Shown: positions 25,201 to 37,470, counted from the first letter of the stretch. The stretch is DNA of 64,000 nt from Diphasiastrum complanatum (GCA_029204225.1 CM055109.1:59730-123729), one strand, 5' to 3'. Notes: generated from the sequence alone by a model not told the origin. A program made the numbers and translations.

Positions 25201-28200
25201 CACTTGCATGTGTTTGCACTTTTGCAAGAGGGCCAATGCATTCTTTTTGACAAGACCATAAGCTAGGTAGGAATGCTTTTGAGACAGTTTCAGAAACGAA
25301 ATAGCTTCAAAAAATGAATCTATATGTATAGTTCTAGTCATCAAATTGCACAATCAGAACCTAGAAGTAAAAGTTCAGAAAAAACCTCCAGCTCATAAGT
25401 TCAAGTTTACACTTTATAAGTTCACGTTTACAAGTTACAGGTTCCAAGAGAACATGCAAATTCAAAATCTTAATACAATTCGCAAAAGATTCCAATAGCC
25501 ATAACCTTTATTTCATTACAAGTTTCAAACATGCATCTTGAATGTCAATGCATTTGATGCATAGTTACCAGAATACAAAATTATTTCAGTATGGCACCCC
25601 AAAATGCAAAACGAGTACGGCAATCTCAAATACACATCCGGATAAATATGCCACGACATTATGCCATGTCATCAAATTTTTAAATTTTTTAAGAAGATTT
25701 CTATAGAAATTTTTCTTTTTTATTGCATTTGAAAGTTGAATTCAAATTTCAAACCAAATAAAATGCTAAGATATGTAGTTTATAAAAATAAAAATAAAGC
25801 AAGATTCACAATTATATTTCAAAATTATTGCACCACACATTTACAATAATTTGTATTTGCAAACTTCAAATCCTAAAAGTCATAGATTGTGTTTATGAAT
25901 CAAGATTCAAAGCCCTCTAAAGAAGAATCCTCATCATGAAATCCAATGAAAGGCTCTGGCTTAAAGCTTGACTATACTTGCTCTAGCAAATGTGCATTTG
26001 CATTTACAGAAACTAAGTCATTGGCCTTTTCAGTTCCAAGGCGATTCCACTTCAAAGTGGCTACGTTTCCGAAAGAACTCCACAACCGTTGGTAGGGGGG
26101 ATGAGGTCACACCATGGCTACGGACACAAATCGCAAGCTTCTGCAATTGTGATGTACCTACCGCATATTCCTCCCACCACAAAGTTAATCCACAAACGAA
26201 CCTATCAACCTGTGCATCCTCCGAGCCAAACAGCCCCTCATTTCTGTAGAAAGAGTGTTTATCACTTATCACTCTTCTTGAACCAACTACTTCATAGCTT
26301 TGACTCCAACGCACTTTCAAGCTCCCTTGCATTACGTGGTTTGCAAGTGGCTCCTAAATGCTAGTAAAACAATCTGATGAAGAACTTCCACCTGAGCTTC
26401 CTCTTTATAGATTATTTGTTTGTACAACACTGCTCTCTACACACAAAAGGTGTCATCCTCTAATTTTTTTGTATTGTGCAATTCAAAATACAAAACCCTT
26501 AAATTTCAAGTTCTTATGTATATGTGAACATGTTTTTATCATATGTTATTGTCATAATGCGGCATTATATTCCATAGGGCGTTCTGTTCCCAATCCCCAC
26601 CATGCTTTAAGTTCCCATTCCCCAGTCACTATGCCACCCACGCTATATCTTTTATTATCTAATTCTTGTCCTCTTCCTCTCCACAATGTATGTCGCACAA
26701 AGCCTGCTCCATCTAGAGGAAAATAAATCATATCCTTCCTTTCTAAATAAAGGCCTTTAATGGCATTTTAGTTGCTCTTATCAATGAGGTGGTGAACCAC
26801 AATGCCTACACCATGACGTCTGTCATCTCATAGATCAGACCCATGGTTGCCTTCTCCCTATCAATTGATCTAAGCAACTCGAGGATCAGTTCACAGATCT
26901 CCAATATAACTTTTGCCTGCTCCCAAAGGTTATTGCCCCAAAAATTCTTTCATCTACATCTTTCCATTTGTCTCTCTGAGAAGTCTTCCAACTCTACTAC
27001 TGGTCAATAACCACACATCGACACAATTCGTTACACTAATGCTTTGAGCATTGTGAAAATGCACATAGATATGAAATGACAAGAAAAGAAAGCCTATCAA
27101 AGGGGGAACAAATTTGGAAATTTAGATAGATAGTAAAAAATTCAGTTTCACAATGTTTCACAATGATTAAATATTCAGTTTCACAACGATTTATGAGCTT
27201 CTCGGTGTTATGCTCTTGGAAGATAGCAAGGTTTGGTCACTTTCGTGCAACCAAACTCAATATTAATCTCACTATCTCTAATACATGAGCAACACAATCC
27301 AACCAGCCAATAACCTAAACACTAAATAAAGGCAATGGTGAGCACACCAAGCGAAGAAGATATGTGGAGACTCCTTGCCCATGACTTGACCAGTACTAGT
27401 TGATGAACCATCCATGATAACTTGAATCATGTTCACGTCCAACCTCTAATATAAAGATTTAGGGAGTCCCCATATCTACTCTCCCATTTCAACACGGCTA
27501 TTGTATCTAGGGCCTATAGGAGCCTAGGGCCAATTGCAAGGAAATTGATAACTGGTCTCTTTTTGAAAATGGGCCAATGATTAGACATAGTTGTATAGCT
27601 TTGTCAAGTAGAGGCAAGGACCAACAATTCCAAATGCACTGACCATCTCAAGAATTACTCATTGAAGGAAATAGTTTAGGCCCACATTAAACTGGCAACA
27701 TTTTATTCTTGTCTTATCTCATTATGCCACTCTCCACGCATCTAGTAATTGTGAATGTGTTGGCGTTGATCCACTAGAGTGCCAGTGCCACCAATCCCCA
27801 AGGGCTCAACATCTCCATGAGAAGATGAGTCTATGGGAATAGTGCGAACTGTAGTGGACTTTGATGAGGAAGCCTCTAAATGCACTGTATGTCCATAACA
27901 CTCCCCTACTTTAGAGATTATTCTCCTGAATGTGGGCACATAAAATATCATGAAAATCGAAATAAATATCTTAACTCTTTATGTGGGTTATGAATTGTGA
28001 CTAAAGTAGATGCTCCAAAAATGTATATACTTAGGTTGCTCATGTAGCTTATCGATGTTGTGTACCTGAGCACCAAAATGCAAATGCTGAATTTGTGTCA
28101 GTCACAAAGTTGAACTAAGATTCCTACATGAATGAACTACCAACTAATAAGTGAACCCTGCCAAGCTATATGGGTGGACTAGGAATGCCAAAGGAAAGTA

Positions 28201-31200
28201 ACTTGATGATTGTTGTAGGCCATGGACCTGAGAAGAACGTTATTGTAAACAAGTATGTACCGTGCTAGCCATATGGACCAAGAATACCAAGTAATAACAT
28301 CACTATGAAGATCATCGCACTAACTCTAAAATATTGATGTTGCACACAGACACATTGATATTGTTGCTACCTGTTGGCCGAGTTATTGTACCAAGGATTC
28401 ATAAATCCCACTCAAGCTCAAAATTTGTGCCACCTTGTAGAGCTTCAAGATTGAAGGATTCTAACTGGATGTCAACACTTGTGAGCAACATTGATGATAC
28501 AAACTTAGACTCGACATCCCACCCATAGATCGAGTCCAAGTTTACCGCCAAAATATGGGAGTCTATATTAGCATTTATGATCAATCCATTAAATAGTAGC
28601 CATGGCATCCCATATTGTCGGCCTATGTTGTAGCTATATTTTGTGTTCACGAGGGCAAGTCATCACCAATTCATGATTAGGACAAGTCACAACCACTTAC
28701 TCTTCCTTAGTCAGTCAATTCCTCGTTGCAGCAATATCAACATGTTTTTTAATGTTGATCACCACATTGATTTCATTCCAGGGGCATCCCTAATTTTAAG
28801 GCCACCTAATTGGATTTTCAAATTTGAGCAAGCTAAGGTTCTAATCGTTTTTGTCAAGTCCACTTTGTGCACCAACATTAGTTGTAAGCAAAACGAATGG
28901 AACAAGACGTCTACATATCGATTATCAAGCTCTAAACAAACTTCAAATCAACATCAACAAGTTGTTCCCCACGTTAGAGGAATTCTTTAATCACTTGAGC
29001 AATTTTCCATATTCTTCAAGTGTAATCTCAAGCTTAATATCATCAGGTATGTACTCCTCAAGGTGGTTACTACAAGTCAACTTTCCACATAACAACAAAT
29101 CTAAAAGAATTTCAGAATGTGCCTTTGGAAGTTACTAGTGGCCCACCTTCCATTCAAAACATCATGAACAATGTTCGAAAACTCTTGATTGGCCATTGTA
29201 TCCCTGTCTAATTTGGAAAATTCTTGTTCATGAGTACAATTCTAGAAGAGTATGTTGGCCGTCTTGAGTCAACACTGAAGCTTTTGTCTGAAAATCAGTT
29301 ACTTGCTAAGAAGTCCAAATGTTTCAAAATAGAATTCGTAGGGTTTTGGCTTTCCGATGCGACTAGTTGTTAAATACCCATCAAAAGTCTAGCCTCTTGA
29401 ATCTTGGCCAGCACTCAATGATCCTCATGTTGTCGATGTTTTTTTGAGATTGACTACACATTTATGCAAATTTATCATTGCCTTTGCTACAATTATTTTA
29501 TCCCTTCTACTCTACTACATAAAAATACCCATATTGAATGTCAAATCACCAATTGACAGAGTCAAGGCATTGTCCTCAACTACGAGATCACAGGCATGCA
29601 CACACTCTAGATCTCATCAAGCACAAGGCAATTGCACAAATTTCAAACACAAATGTATTGAGTACTTCAAAAAATCTTGGGGCCACCACAACAGAATTTC
29701 TTATTTCACATGTGTGGAAGGAGGACCACACACCACAATAGACTCCAATTAGTGCTAACCTCATGAATTGAGGCCTACTTAAAGCTTAAACCTCTAGACT
29801 AACTACTAATTTGTTGATGGGACATCTATTGCACATGTGCCATGTGGTACGCTCATTGATAACATGAAAACTATCTAGAATTGATTAATGATCTAGTACC
29901 TTAAGTACCGTTTGGGCCCATTTTAGATGGAAAACATTTCTTATGAAACACAAAAAATTTTCATGATATTCTCTTCATGACACAAATGACTAAAAAATAG
30001 CTAATGTGCAACTTTTGGCTAACAAAAAAAACAATGACTACTTCCTAGCACACAAAAAACAAATTTGGAAATTCTAGTACCTTAAGCTCAAATAAATGCA
30101 AAATGAACACAAATCTATGATAAAACATCATCAACATTTTACATGCACAAATAGATTTTATTTTGAAAGAGAATAAGGGTTACTTTGTGGCCACCATTCA
30201 ATTCCAGCTAATATAACCTGACTAATTTCATGACATACAAAGAGAAAGTTTAAGCATCAGTGCAACTGCATAACCAATAGGTTGCATTCCACCACTAACC
30301 GTGCAATCTTAACAAACAAAAAAATAGAATCGATGATTTAAAAGGATTAGATCACAAACCTTATTCATTGCACAACCTTTTATCTCCATCGGTGGCCTTA
30401 AAGTCTCCCGTTCACATCCATGAAGCATTGACAAGCTTTCAAACTTACTCCACATCTTGTTGAAACACTGCATGTAAAACAAAGGCGAGACATCCTTGAC
30501 AATTTTGCTACCATAATACAAAGCAAAATTATATTGTCGCACTAGGGTTTAATAGGCCAAGCATAATAGCTTCAAATTTGAATTTCAAAGCTATTGCAAG
30601 CTTGGTTATACTAATAGTTTCAACAATATTGAAGAAGAGATAAGACTCATCCAATTTATGCCCAAAACAAATTTCTTCTCACCATCTTAAAACAGATATT
30701 TTCATATTTTAAAGTTACTTGATTGGTAACAAAAGAAGAGAATGCTCAAGCTTGAACCAACAAATGAGATGTATTTGTGATACCGAATGTTACGTCCCTT
30801 GCTGACAAGGACTAGTGTAGAGCTAACTATGGTTAGTTAGCTTGAGCTTTCAAGAGCTAGTCGGTGCTTGGTCTTAGCTACGGGAAGCTCTTAGAGGTAA
30901 GATAATAACTAAACTCTAGAGTCTAGGACTCGAGTAGTTATAGATAGAGAAGACATGCATGTGGAGTTAGTAATCTTGGTAGCACTATACGGATGATGTC
31001 GTTAGTTGAGGAGGGCTTGAGCATCCATCGACATATCCAAAATATTGAGTGATAGGATGAGACCAAAGATCATCCCAACTAGTGAGATGGGTCTTGGCTA
31101 TTTGGGACGTCGAAGCTACTATTGCTTGGAGAATTGATCTAGGATGATGCCACTGAATAACTCCAAGACTAAGGTTGAGCTAGGATTGACCTCTAGGGTT

Positions 31201-33480
31201 GGGTGGTGAGGCACATGTCAGAATTTGTAGTGTTCCTAGTGCAACTTGGATCCATGTAGGGTTAGATCGTGAGAGAACAACACAATGATCAAAGTGGGAG
31301 GAGTATGTATGGAAGTATCTTTCAAATCGGGAATGGAGCTAAGTTCCAAACAATGGATGATTCTTTTTCATTGATCATGAACCAAAGAAGTGACCTCATG
31401 TGTTTCTTCTTTTTGCATGAATATGTAATGAATTCAAATACAAATGTTTGCAAAAACAAGCTCTGTGCGGTTGGCTGTTGCTAGTACACAGCTAAAACAT
31501 TTCAAGATCGGGTCTCGCATGAGATCAATCTAGGATCGATTTGGAATGAACTATGGAATTGAAGAAGATGTGATTTCTTTACCATTCTGTGAGATCTAAT
31601 TTTATGAGATTGGAAATGACATGCATGTTCATCTCTCCTAACAAAATAATATTGTAAGATAAAGTTTCGAGATCGTGACCCCTTGCATGAAGTTATGACT
31701 CCATCTATGCTAAGGAACTTCTTCTTAATCAGCAAAAGGGTGGAATATTGGCCATATTAATATTAGTGCATGCAATTTGCATCAACAGGTATGAAAATTA
31801 ATCATGCTTGTTGTCATATGCACACATTGTGGCTTTTCATCCAACAAAGATGGTGCTTCCCCAATCATGGAAATCATGAAAGCTCGTTGAAAGAATAAAG
31901 TTCTAACAGTGGAATTGCTAGTCCTCATGCATAAGCCATAACAGTGTTTTGAAATGCATCCTTCATGCCCAATTTTGCCCTTCAATGATCTAAATACTTT
32001 CTGATGAATTCTTTTCACTCTCATGCTCTATTTATTCATCCTCTTCAACGTGGGTTGCCTTTGACATTTATTGTGTCTTGTCTTCAAGAACAGAGAATTT
32101 TAGAGGTTCTTAAAGGTCTTTCGGAAGAAATAGCATATTGTGGCAATCTCTCCTGTAGACATGGGTTGCTGGCTTGGGGAGGTGACACTTGAGGAAAGAA
32201 GAGTTCTGACAGGTTTAAGCACCAAGAGCTGGCTGTTGTTGAATCAAGAAGAGTTTCCTTCAAAGAAAAAAATTGTGAGAGCTACAGCAGCTTGCAAATC
32301 ACAATTGCACACCCAAGTGGCAAGCCCAAAGTGCCAAGTTTCTCACTTCTCTGGATGTGAAGGGTATTGGTCATGTCGAAGCACTAAGGAGTGAATCAAT
32401 CAAATGTAGGCCTTTGACTTGAATATCCCCTTTCATGGTCTCCTATGTTATGGTAGCAACAACCACCCTTTTCGAAACTAGCTTCAATTTTCACCTTGAT
32501 TGCTCATATTTGACCTCTTGCCTATGCTTCTTCAAATCCAAACAATTCCTAAAATATAACCAAACGAAGGTTTCACCACCTTCTAAGAGATGCTCAAAAA
32601 GCAGGCAAGTCTAAGGGTCCACGTCCTCGATGTGAGGCCCGCCACTATGCCATTTGGTCAGTTTGGTGACCACTATGCCTCGGGATTTTCATGAGTGACT
32701 TGTCTTTGCCTTTGGTTACCTTTTGGGAACATAAGTTGGCTTTCGAGTTGGTTGTGATTCCTGGTTTTCGTAAGTTTGAATGGTTAGGCTTGTTGCATTA
32801 TCTAAGTTGGCTTTTCAATGAGTTCATGTCGGATGAATGTTAGACTTAAGCATGTCTTGGGAAACTGCTCAAGTCCCAGTGCCCTTTGATGCACCGGTGC
32901 AACTACAGCTGAACAAATGCGAGACAAAAGGACTTATAACCTCACAAATCACAATACATACACAATATACAACTTTAAGGCAATTATCACAAGCAATAGC
33001 AATAATATAGGGAAGTGCTCACATTTATGCAGCCAGCCACAACAGCCGCACTCTAGGACTTCTTAATCAATACACTCGGAGTCTGGACATATAATCTAAA
33101 AAACTCAATTAGCATACTCTTCATATTCCAATAAGTGAGGACACTCAACAACTGAGAAAGCCACAATTTCTTCCAACTTGTTCTGGCAAACGTGCCCCTG
33201 CACTCATGAAGGCTACCTGAAGCTTTATTGTAGTGAAACCATCTTTGTTGAAGCAAAGGCCTTTTTCAATCGCAGTTGTCCTTGCGACTGATCTTTTGTC
33301 ATTCAATATGTTCTGTATCCTCAGAGTACATTGGGAGGAAAAGTAAGAAAGAGCAGAGCATGATGAGAAGGGTTGAGACCCATTTCCTGAGAGGAAGGAA
33401 TGTGAGGAGATTTTGCTGTACTTGGTGCTTCTCGAAGATAGTACATTCACTGTGATTATGCTCCCAGCTGCTGCTGCCAT
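18466..33480 (-). CDS. MraY: Plastid MraY, phospho-N-acetylmuramoyl-pentapeptide transferase (seven-exon gene)
   Basis: The predicted product transfers phospho-MurNAc-pentapeptide from UDP to a polyprenyl-phosphate carrier, giving lipid I. In plants this is a plastid peptidoglycan step, linked in mosses to chloroplast division. The coding exons on the minus strand are 33480-33217, 24802-24642, 24346-23893, 23740-23676, 23496-23303, 19065-18857 and 18648-18466. They sum to 1530 nt, or 509 codons plus TAA, and all six junctions keep phase with GT..AG borders. Family motifs are all present: GTPTLGG (226-232), the aspartate pair in GLLDDG (271-272), [12 protein letters not shown] (350-361), [11 protein letters not shown] with Asp409, and APFHHHLE with His473-475. 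Several hydrophobic segments fit a polytopic membrane protein. The N-terminus (1-88) resembles a transit peptide. No stop or frameshift is seen. Introns 1 and 5 are swollen by retroelements. The family call is very secure; exon 1 is the weakest part. Confidence 0.9.
18857..19065 (-). CDS. MraY: MraY exon 6 ([11 protein letters not shown], catalytic Asp)
   Basis: The exon is 209 nt, with acceptor TTCTTTTAG and donor CAG|GTACC. It encodes [15 protein letters not shown], then [16 protein letters not shown], whose Asp409 matches the third essential aspartate of the family, then helices ending SVILQ. It is separated from exon 5 by a 4.2 kb intron holding retroelement debris. Confidence 0.95.
19139..19206. 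repeat. (CT)n microsatellite in MraY intron 5
   Basis: About 68 bp of uninterrupted CT repeat followed by a short (CA)n-like tail. Confidence 0.97.
19620..21210 (+). pseudogene. Ty3/gypsy RT-RNase H-integrase relic in MraY intron 5
   Basis: Plus-strand frames read [19 protein letters not shown] and [11 protein letters not shown], then after a frameshift near 20080 [19 protein letters not shown], the RT active site YFDDILVYS (about 20266), FLGFVVIK and RNase [34 protein letters not shown]. At about 20925 it jumps to the integrase core ([28 protein letters not shown]). The end of RNase H and the zinc-binding part of integrase are therefore deleted. It runs antisense to MraY. No LTRs were found. 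Confidence 0.9.
21211..21889. repeat. Intronic spacer with a 12-bp tandem motif (CCGAAGGTCGAA) near 21610-21735
   Basis: The stretch repeats CCGAAGG(A/T)CGAA-like 12-mers about nine times and opens frames on both strands (Lys/Glu/Pro-rich on plus). I see no domain. The rest is featureless. Confidence 0.6.
21890..22270 (+). mobile_element. Copia 5' LTR (part) in MraY intron 5
   Basis: The sequence holds a TATA-like box (GGATATATACACATG near 21945) and ends directly before a copia primer site. The left border is not defined. Confidence 0.55.
22271..22283 (+). promoter_or_regulatory. Copia primer-binding site (initiator tRNA-Met)
   Basis: TGGTATCAGAGCC, followed 25 bases later by a gag start codon. 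Confidence 0.9.
22308..22440 (+). pseudogene. Copia gag start, truncated
   Basis: An ATG frame begins [20 protein letters not shown], like copia gag N-termini (the W.F..K pattern), and is stopped after about 31 codons. Nothing of pol follows. Confidence 0.6.
23303..23496 (-). CDS. MraY: MraY exon 5 (DGLDGLAGG signature)
   Basis: The exon is 194 nt, with acceptor GTTTACAG and donor CTG|GTATGC. It encodes the most diagnostic MraY motif, [12 protein letters not shown], followed by a hydrophobic helix ending VLPISP. No ATG-initiated frame longer than 60 codons marks it, so simple ORF finding would miss it. It ends with one base of the Ala380 codon. Confidence 0.95.
23676..23740 (-). CDS. MraY: MraY exon 4 (short exon)
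   Basis: This 65-nt exon is too short to stand out as an open frame. The acceptor is TTCTTGGCAG and the donor is GAT|GTATGT. It encodes a membrane-like stretch beginning [19 protein letters not shown], collinear with the helix that follows the Asp-Asp region in MraY. Its last two bases plus the first G of exon 5 make Met315. Confidence 0.9.
23893..24346 (-). CDS. MraY: MraY exon 3 (first membrane helices, catalytic Asp pair)
   Basis: The exon is 454 nt, between acceptor TTGTTGCAG and donor CAG|GTATG. It encodes hydrophobic helices (around [12 protein letters not shown] and [17 protein letters not shown]), the GTPTLGGLF motif and [12 protein letters not shown], whose aspartate pair corresponds to the essential Asp-Asp of the family. 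It starts with one base that completes Arg142 and ends in phase 0. Confidence 0.93.
24642..24802 (-). CDS. MraY: MraY exon 2 (hydrophilic linker)
   Basis: The exon is 161 nt. It is preceded by a pyrimidine-rich acceptor (TTTTCCTCTGTCCAG) and ends at AAAG|GTGTTA. It encodes a polar, acidic then basic stretch beginning [12 protein letters not shown], which fits the low-complexity linker between transit peptide and first membrane helix in plant MraY. It ends with two bases of an Arg codon completed by the first G of exon 3. There is little sequence conservation to lean on, so support comes from splice sites and phase. Confidence 0.72.
24803..33216 (-). other. Proposed MraY intron 1 (8.4 kb), mostly non-coding
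   Basis: If exon 1 is right, this whole stretch is intronic. I see a decayed gypsy RT relic at 28640-29530 and a region open in several frames at 25968-26332 with no recognisable domain. The remainder (24803-25960, 26340-28630, 29540-33216) is AT-rich and shows nothing I can identify. Its status depends on the exon 1 assignment. Confidence 0.5.
28640..29530 (+). pseudogene. Strongly decayed gypsy RT relic
   Basis: Fragments in different frames read [29 protein letters not shown] (28850-28960), then [16 protein letters not shown]-like and [19 protein letters not shown]-like pieces (29140-29350). They are collinear with gypsy RT but interrupted by many stops. It sits in proposed MraY intron 1, antisense to the gene. 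Confidence 0.75.
33217..33480 (-). CDS. MraY: MraY exon 1 (predicted chloroplast transit peptide)
   Basis: This exon has 88 codons from an ATG in a good plant context (ATAATGGC) to a CAG|GTAGC donor. It starts [18 protein letters not shown], is rich in Ser, Thr and basic residues and nearly lacks acidic ones at first, as chloroplast transit peptides do. It ends in phase 0, exactly what exon 2 needs. It is the only transit-peptide-like frame on this strand upstream of exon 2 that I found. The join spans an 8.4 kb intron and is inference. The alternative is that it belongs to another gene and MraY starts elsewhere. An out-of-frame upstream ATG lies at 33508. Confidence 0.6.
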
Positions 33481-36400
33481 TATGTCTGATCACCTGCCAT
33501 CGTCCCATTGAATTAAACTAAATAATGCTAGACAATTCTTAGTTAAAAACTTAAAATATAAAATAAGAAAGCCCTCTGAAGCCAGGCTCCTTCTTAAGAT
33601 TTAAGCTAAAAGCCCCTTCTTGAGGTTATGGGACGATTTCAATAACATAATAAGCATGAAAGTAGTAGCAAAACTAGCGACCCCACAAAGTAGGACAACT
33701 ACATAATGTACAAGTAGGTTTCTAGACAAATCCAAAAGAGCTTTGCGAATCTAATCTGTTCCTTGCTGGCAATCCACCATAAAAAGTCAGAGCCTGCGGT
33801 CATATATGTTGATATACTTGCTGGATCTCATAATCTTGCCTTTGGATAGCAATGTGGCCTAGATAATATACTAACAAATGGGCAAGTAGGTGTAGAGAAC
33901 ATTCAAGCTATCAATCAACTATACTTTTAAGAAAAACTTTTGGCTGTTGTTGTAAAAACCTCAAATTTCTTTGTTATTGTAGGGCTTTAAATCTCGTACA
34001 TGTTCTGTTCTCAACATCATGCAGAAGTGCCAACGAGATGAAGATGGCAAAGGACAATGTCTTCTTGTTTCAATAAAGTTGCATAACAGTGTGACCTCCA
34101 TCAACAAGAAAACGATATGTAATTACCGCTAAAGTCCTAGTGTTCCACGACTTCATCCTACACAAACAGTTTTTTCAATCAATCTAACAAATACCCTTGC
34201 CTTTGCAAGAGAAGGCCAAGAGAAGTGTCCTTTCTTATTGCCTATTTTGAATGCACATCTTCATTCTTCTATGTGACAGCCAACTTGTAAGTGAGGCAAG
34301 TTCACTTCAATTGTCTTACAAAGAAGTGGTCTCTGATTGCCTGCCTATGAATTAGATATATTTTCATTCTTCTATGTCACAGCCCATGAGTTTATGAGAA
34401 AAGGCCCAACAACCTGCGTGTTTACCAATCTCATCCACAGCAATTGTGACAGCAGAAAACAGATAAAGGCACACATACTTGTCAATTTTTTTCAATTTGT
34501 GTAACGCAAGAAATTTGTCTTTTTAAGCAGCCACTGCTCTAATGCTTGGAAGAGGCAAACTGTTGCCGTAGTGAATCCAGAACCCTCCAAATGATGCTTT
34601 GCAAATGTGCAGATCGCCGAAAGGAAAAGAAAACTCGAAGCAGATGGCTAGCTATATACACACAGAAAAAGAAAAAATAGCACCGCAGCTACAAGCACTT
34701 ATGGACGATAACTGGGAGAGCGGATCGAATAAAGTGCAATGCTATAAGAGTATGAACAAAGGGGAAGCGAGCTTGTCCCAAAAAACAGCAATGCCATCAT
34801 AAAAAACTCAAAACGGAACGCCTTGCTCCTTTTGAATAAATGCTTAATCCCCTTGTGCCTTTTCTCTCATGCCCCACAATTTTTAAGGCTTGGCAAGTGA
34901 CATGAAGCATGAATGGACCACCCTCTTTAGCACATGACTAATGGGTCTACAATGTTGCATGGCTATTGGTCACTGCAATTTTTGTCCTACCATGGAGTGA
35001 GTTCAAATCTCTATCATGCCATTGGTTCAGTTTCCTTAAGTTCTCTCAAGACAACTCAAAATACAATCTCATGGAACCACTTTCATTTGCCCTTACGTGA
35101 TGAGGGATCCATGCCACATTATGTGTCACGTCATAAGTAGTGAGACAACTTAAATTAAAGTATGAAAACGAGGGATCCCTTCGCTTATGCGATGGAGCAC
35201 TAAGATAAATTAGCAAGCAATCAAGTGCAAAAATACCTTAAAATTGGATTGCAACTTAAAGACAAAGCTTGTCCTTCATGTTATGAGACCGACAACCACT
35301 CTACTCTTTGGTTACATTTGGACATCACTCAATGCTCCTCTCGACACACAAGCATGATACATCTAATTAGCTCGAATTGGTCTCTGAACATCACAAAAGG
35401 AATCTTCATCATAATTCCCTCCTAATACTTAATACCATTGAAGAATGACACCTATTTGACCTTTATGTCTAAGATTCATACATATTTTCCACGCTGCTTA
35501 TGACAAACAATGTCGTTATTGTATTGGATATTAATCTCACTTCGTTTGAGGATTCAACAAAACTGATCCTTTGCAAACAAACTACGTTTTTACATATTTA
35601 CACGTAGAAAATGATAGTCTTCATGAATGAACAAAGATTCACATAGTCTGGAGACATACACAAAGAACTAGAAAAATTTGTCGGAAGGCATAAATGTCGA
35701 AAAATATCAAGTCACAAAAATCCCAACTTAGCAAAATACCGAAAGGCATAGGTCATCGACATAAATCCCAAATCAAAAGGCATTGGTAGGCAAAAAAATC
35801 GACTTTGACCAATCAACGAGAACACCAACTCAAAAAAATACCGATAGGCATTTTTTAGCACTTTCATGGTACCACACAAAATGTAGCTCTTGCTCTACCT
35901 AGGCTAATTTAATCGTCGCTTTTGAGTAAAGGCCACTTGCGAATCCAAAAATCAACTTACCAATGTATGTATAGCATAATTCTACGACCTTCAAGCTGTA
36001 GTTGACTAGAGTATTGTTCATGCTCCATGAACCTCATTTAACTAGTTTAAATTGTTGTTATCTGATAACAGCTTCTTGTAATATAAACTAGTTACCATTT
36101 TTCTATATATAGAGGTTTCTAACAAAGGCGCAGGCACTCTCCCAAGAGTGTGTATACATGTTGTAGATTCACGCTTTCTATAACATTTTCATAGTAGCTA
36201 ATAGTTCTATTCATTAGTAATTCATTCCAACAATCTACTATGATGTAATTTTTTGAACCAATAATTTGCATGAAGATATTTATGCTCCCATCACTATTAT
36301 TTGTAGATTGTTGATCAGTCTTAAACCACATTGATTCAGCGCATGGTGGTCTATGACACCTCAAACACTACTCTATGTTCTAATTTATCTGTTATGTTTT

Positions 36401-36889
36401 TTCTATTTGGAGTGATCATGTCTTCATAATAAAGCACAAATAATTCTGACTTTGTGCAGGATGATTCTTGCTTGAAATTATAATGATCCACAGTAACTCC
36501 AAATTTTAGTTTAGAGTGATTCATGATGCATCCTAGTCGTTATTGAAAGAGCAGATATCATCCAAATTAGATCAAAATTAATAGCACTACAATCGTTCAT
36601 CTCTAGGCTATAAATGCAAATTCTTTTTATCTGCGTCTTAGCCATATACGTCTACATAAGCCTCAATCGCAAATCTCATCATACGTTTATGTAAATATGG
36701 TGTACTGCATATACTCTCATTATGTTCATGGAGACTATATATGAAATTCTATATAGTATCACACATAGCAAATCAAAGCACTCTATTGCATAAACGTAAT
36801 AGAGCCATAACTCTTAGTTTTGGTATAGACAATTTGCACTCATGAAGGATCCTAAAACAAGATTTATGTTGGGGAGAACTCCTGTGCAT
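33481..36889. other. MraY upstream region and non-coding DNA
   Basis: The MraY promoter should lie here but I cannot identify specific elements. A TATA-like TCTATATATAGAGG at about 36100-36113, flanked by AACTAGTT repeats, looks like the core of an old LTR. I see no gene; frames at 34599-35425 have no domain. Confidence 0.45.
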
Positions 36890-37470
36890 GGCAGAGCTTG
36901 GTTGGCTTGCCAGACAAGCCTATGTGGTAGCCTGCGACATGCTTGCATGGCAGACATCAGCAGACCTGTATGGCCTGTCATGCAAGCCTATGGTAGGTTT
37001 GTGTGGCTTGCCATGTGGCAACTTTCGTGCCCACCTATATATCTCTCTCTCCGGGTCCACTCAAGCCTACGTGGCAGAGCTTGGCTTGCCATACAAGCCT
37101 ATGGTAGGCCTACATGGCTTGCCACATGGCAAGCCTCAAACCTGCATGATTTGCCATGTGGCAGACCTACGTGGCTTGCCACATGGCAGTGTGTGACAAG
37201 CTTGGTAGATAGCATACCGCATAGGTAGAGCATTGTTTGCTTGCAAGCCTATGATGGGCCTATGTGGCTTGCCACTTGGCTACATTATTTGCCATGTGGC
37301 AGCCATACATGACTTGTCACATGGTAGCCTATCACAGGCTTGGTAGATAACATGCCTATGTGGCCTATTACACAAGCCTATGGTAGGCCATGTGGCAAGC
37401 CACACAAGCCTATGGTAGGCCTACGTGGCTTGCCATGTGGCAGCTTTTGAGCCCCCACCTCTTTCTATGT
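36890..37470 (+). repeat. Satellite-like tandem array, left part
   Basis: Dense repeats of GCCTATGGTAGGCC, CTACATGGCTTGCCA and GCCACATGGCA, in the same arrangement as 41732-43650. The array is cut at 37470 by the copia element whose target duplication is TATGT. Long frames on both strands here are by-products of the repeat. Confidence 0.9.

Noticed and set aside
25968-26364. Frames open in several phases on both strands, considered as a MraY exon
   Set aside because: No domain, no clear donor/acceptor pair in the right phase. The proposed exon 1 to exon 2 join already keeps phase without it. Left as unexplained intronic sequence.
34599-35425. Three plus-strand frames of 66-68 codons
   Set aside because: No domain, no splice context, AT-rich surroundings. 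Not supportable as genes.
36290-36365. Possible copia primer site (CATGGTGGTCTATGAC)
   Set aside because: Only weak resemblance to TGGTATCAGAGC and no gag follows, so I did not annotate it.
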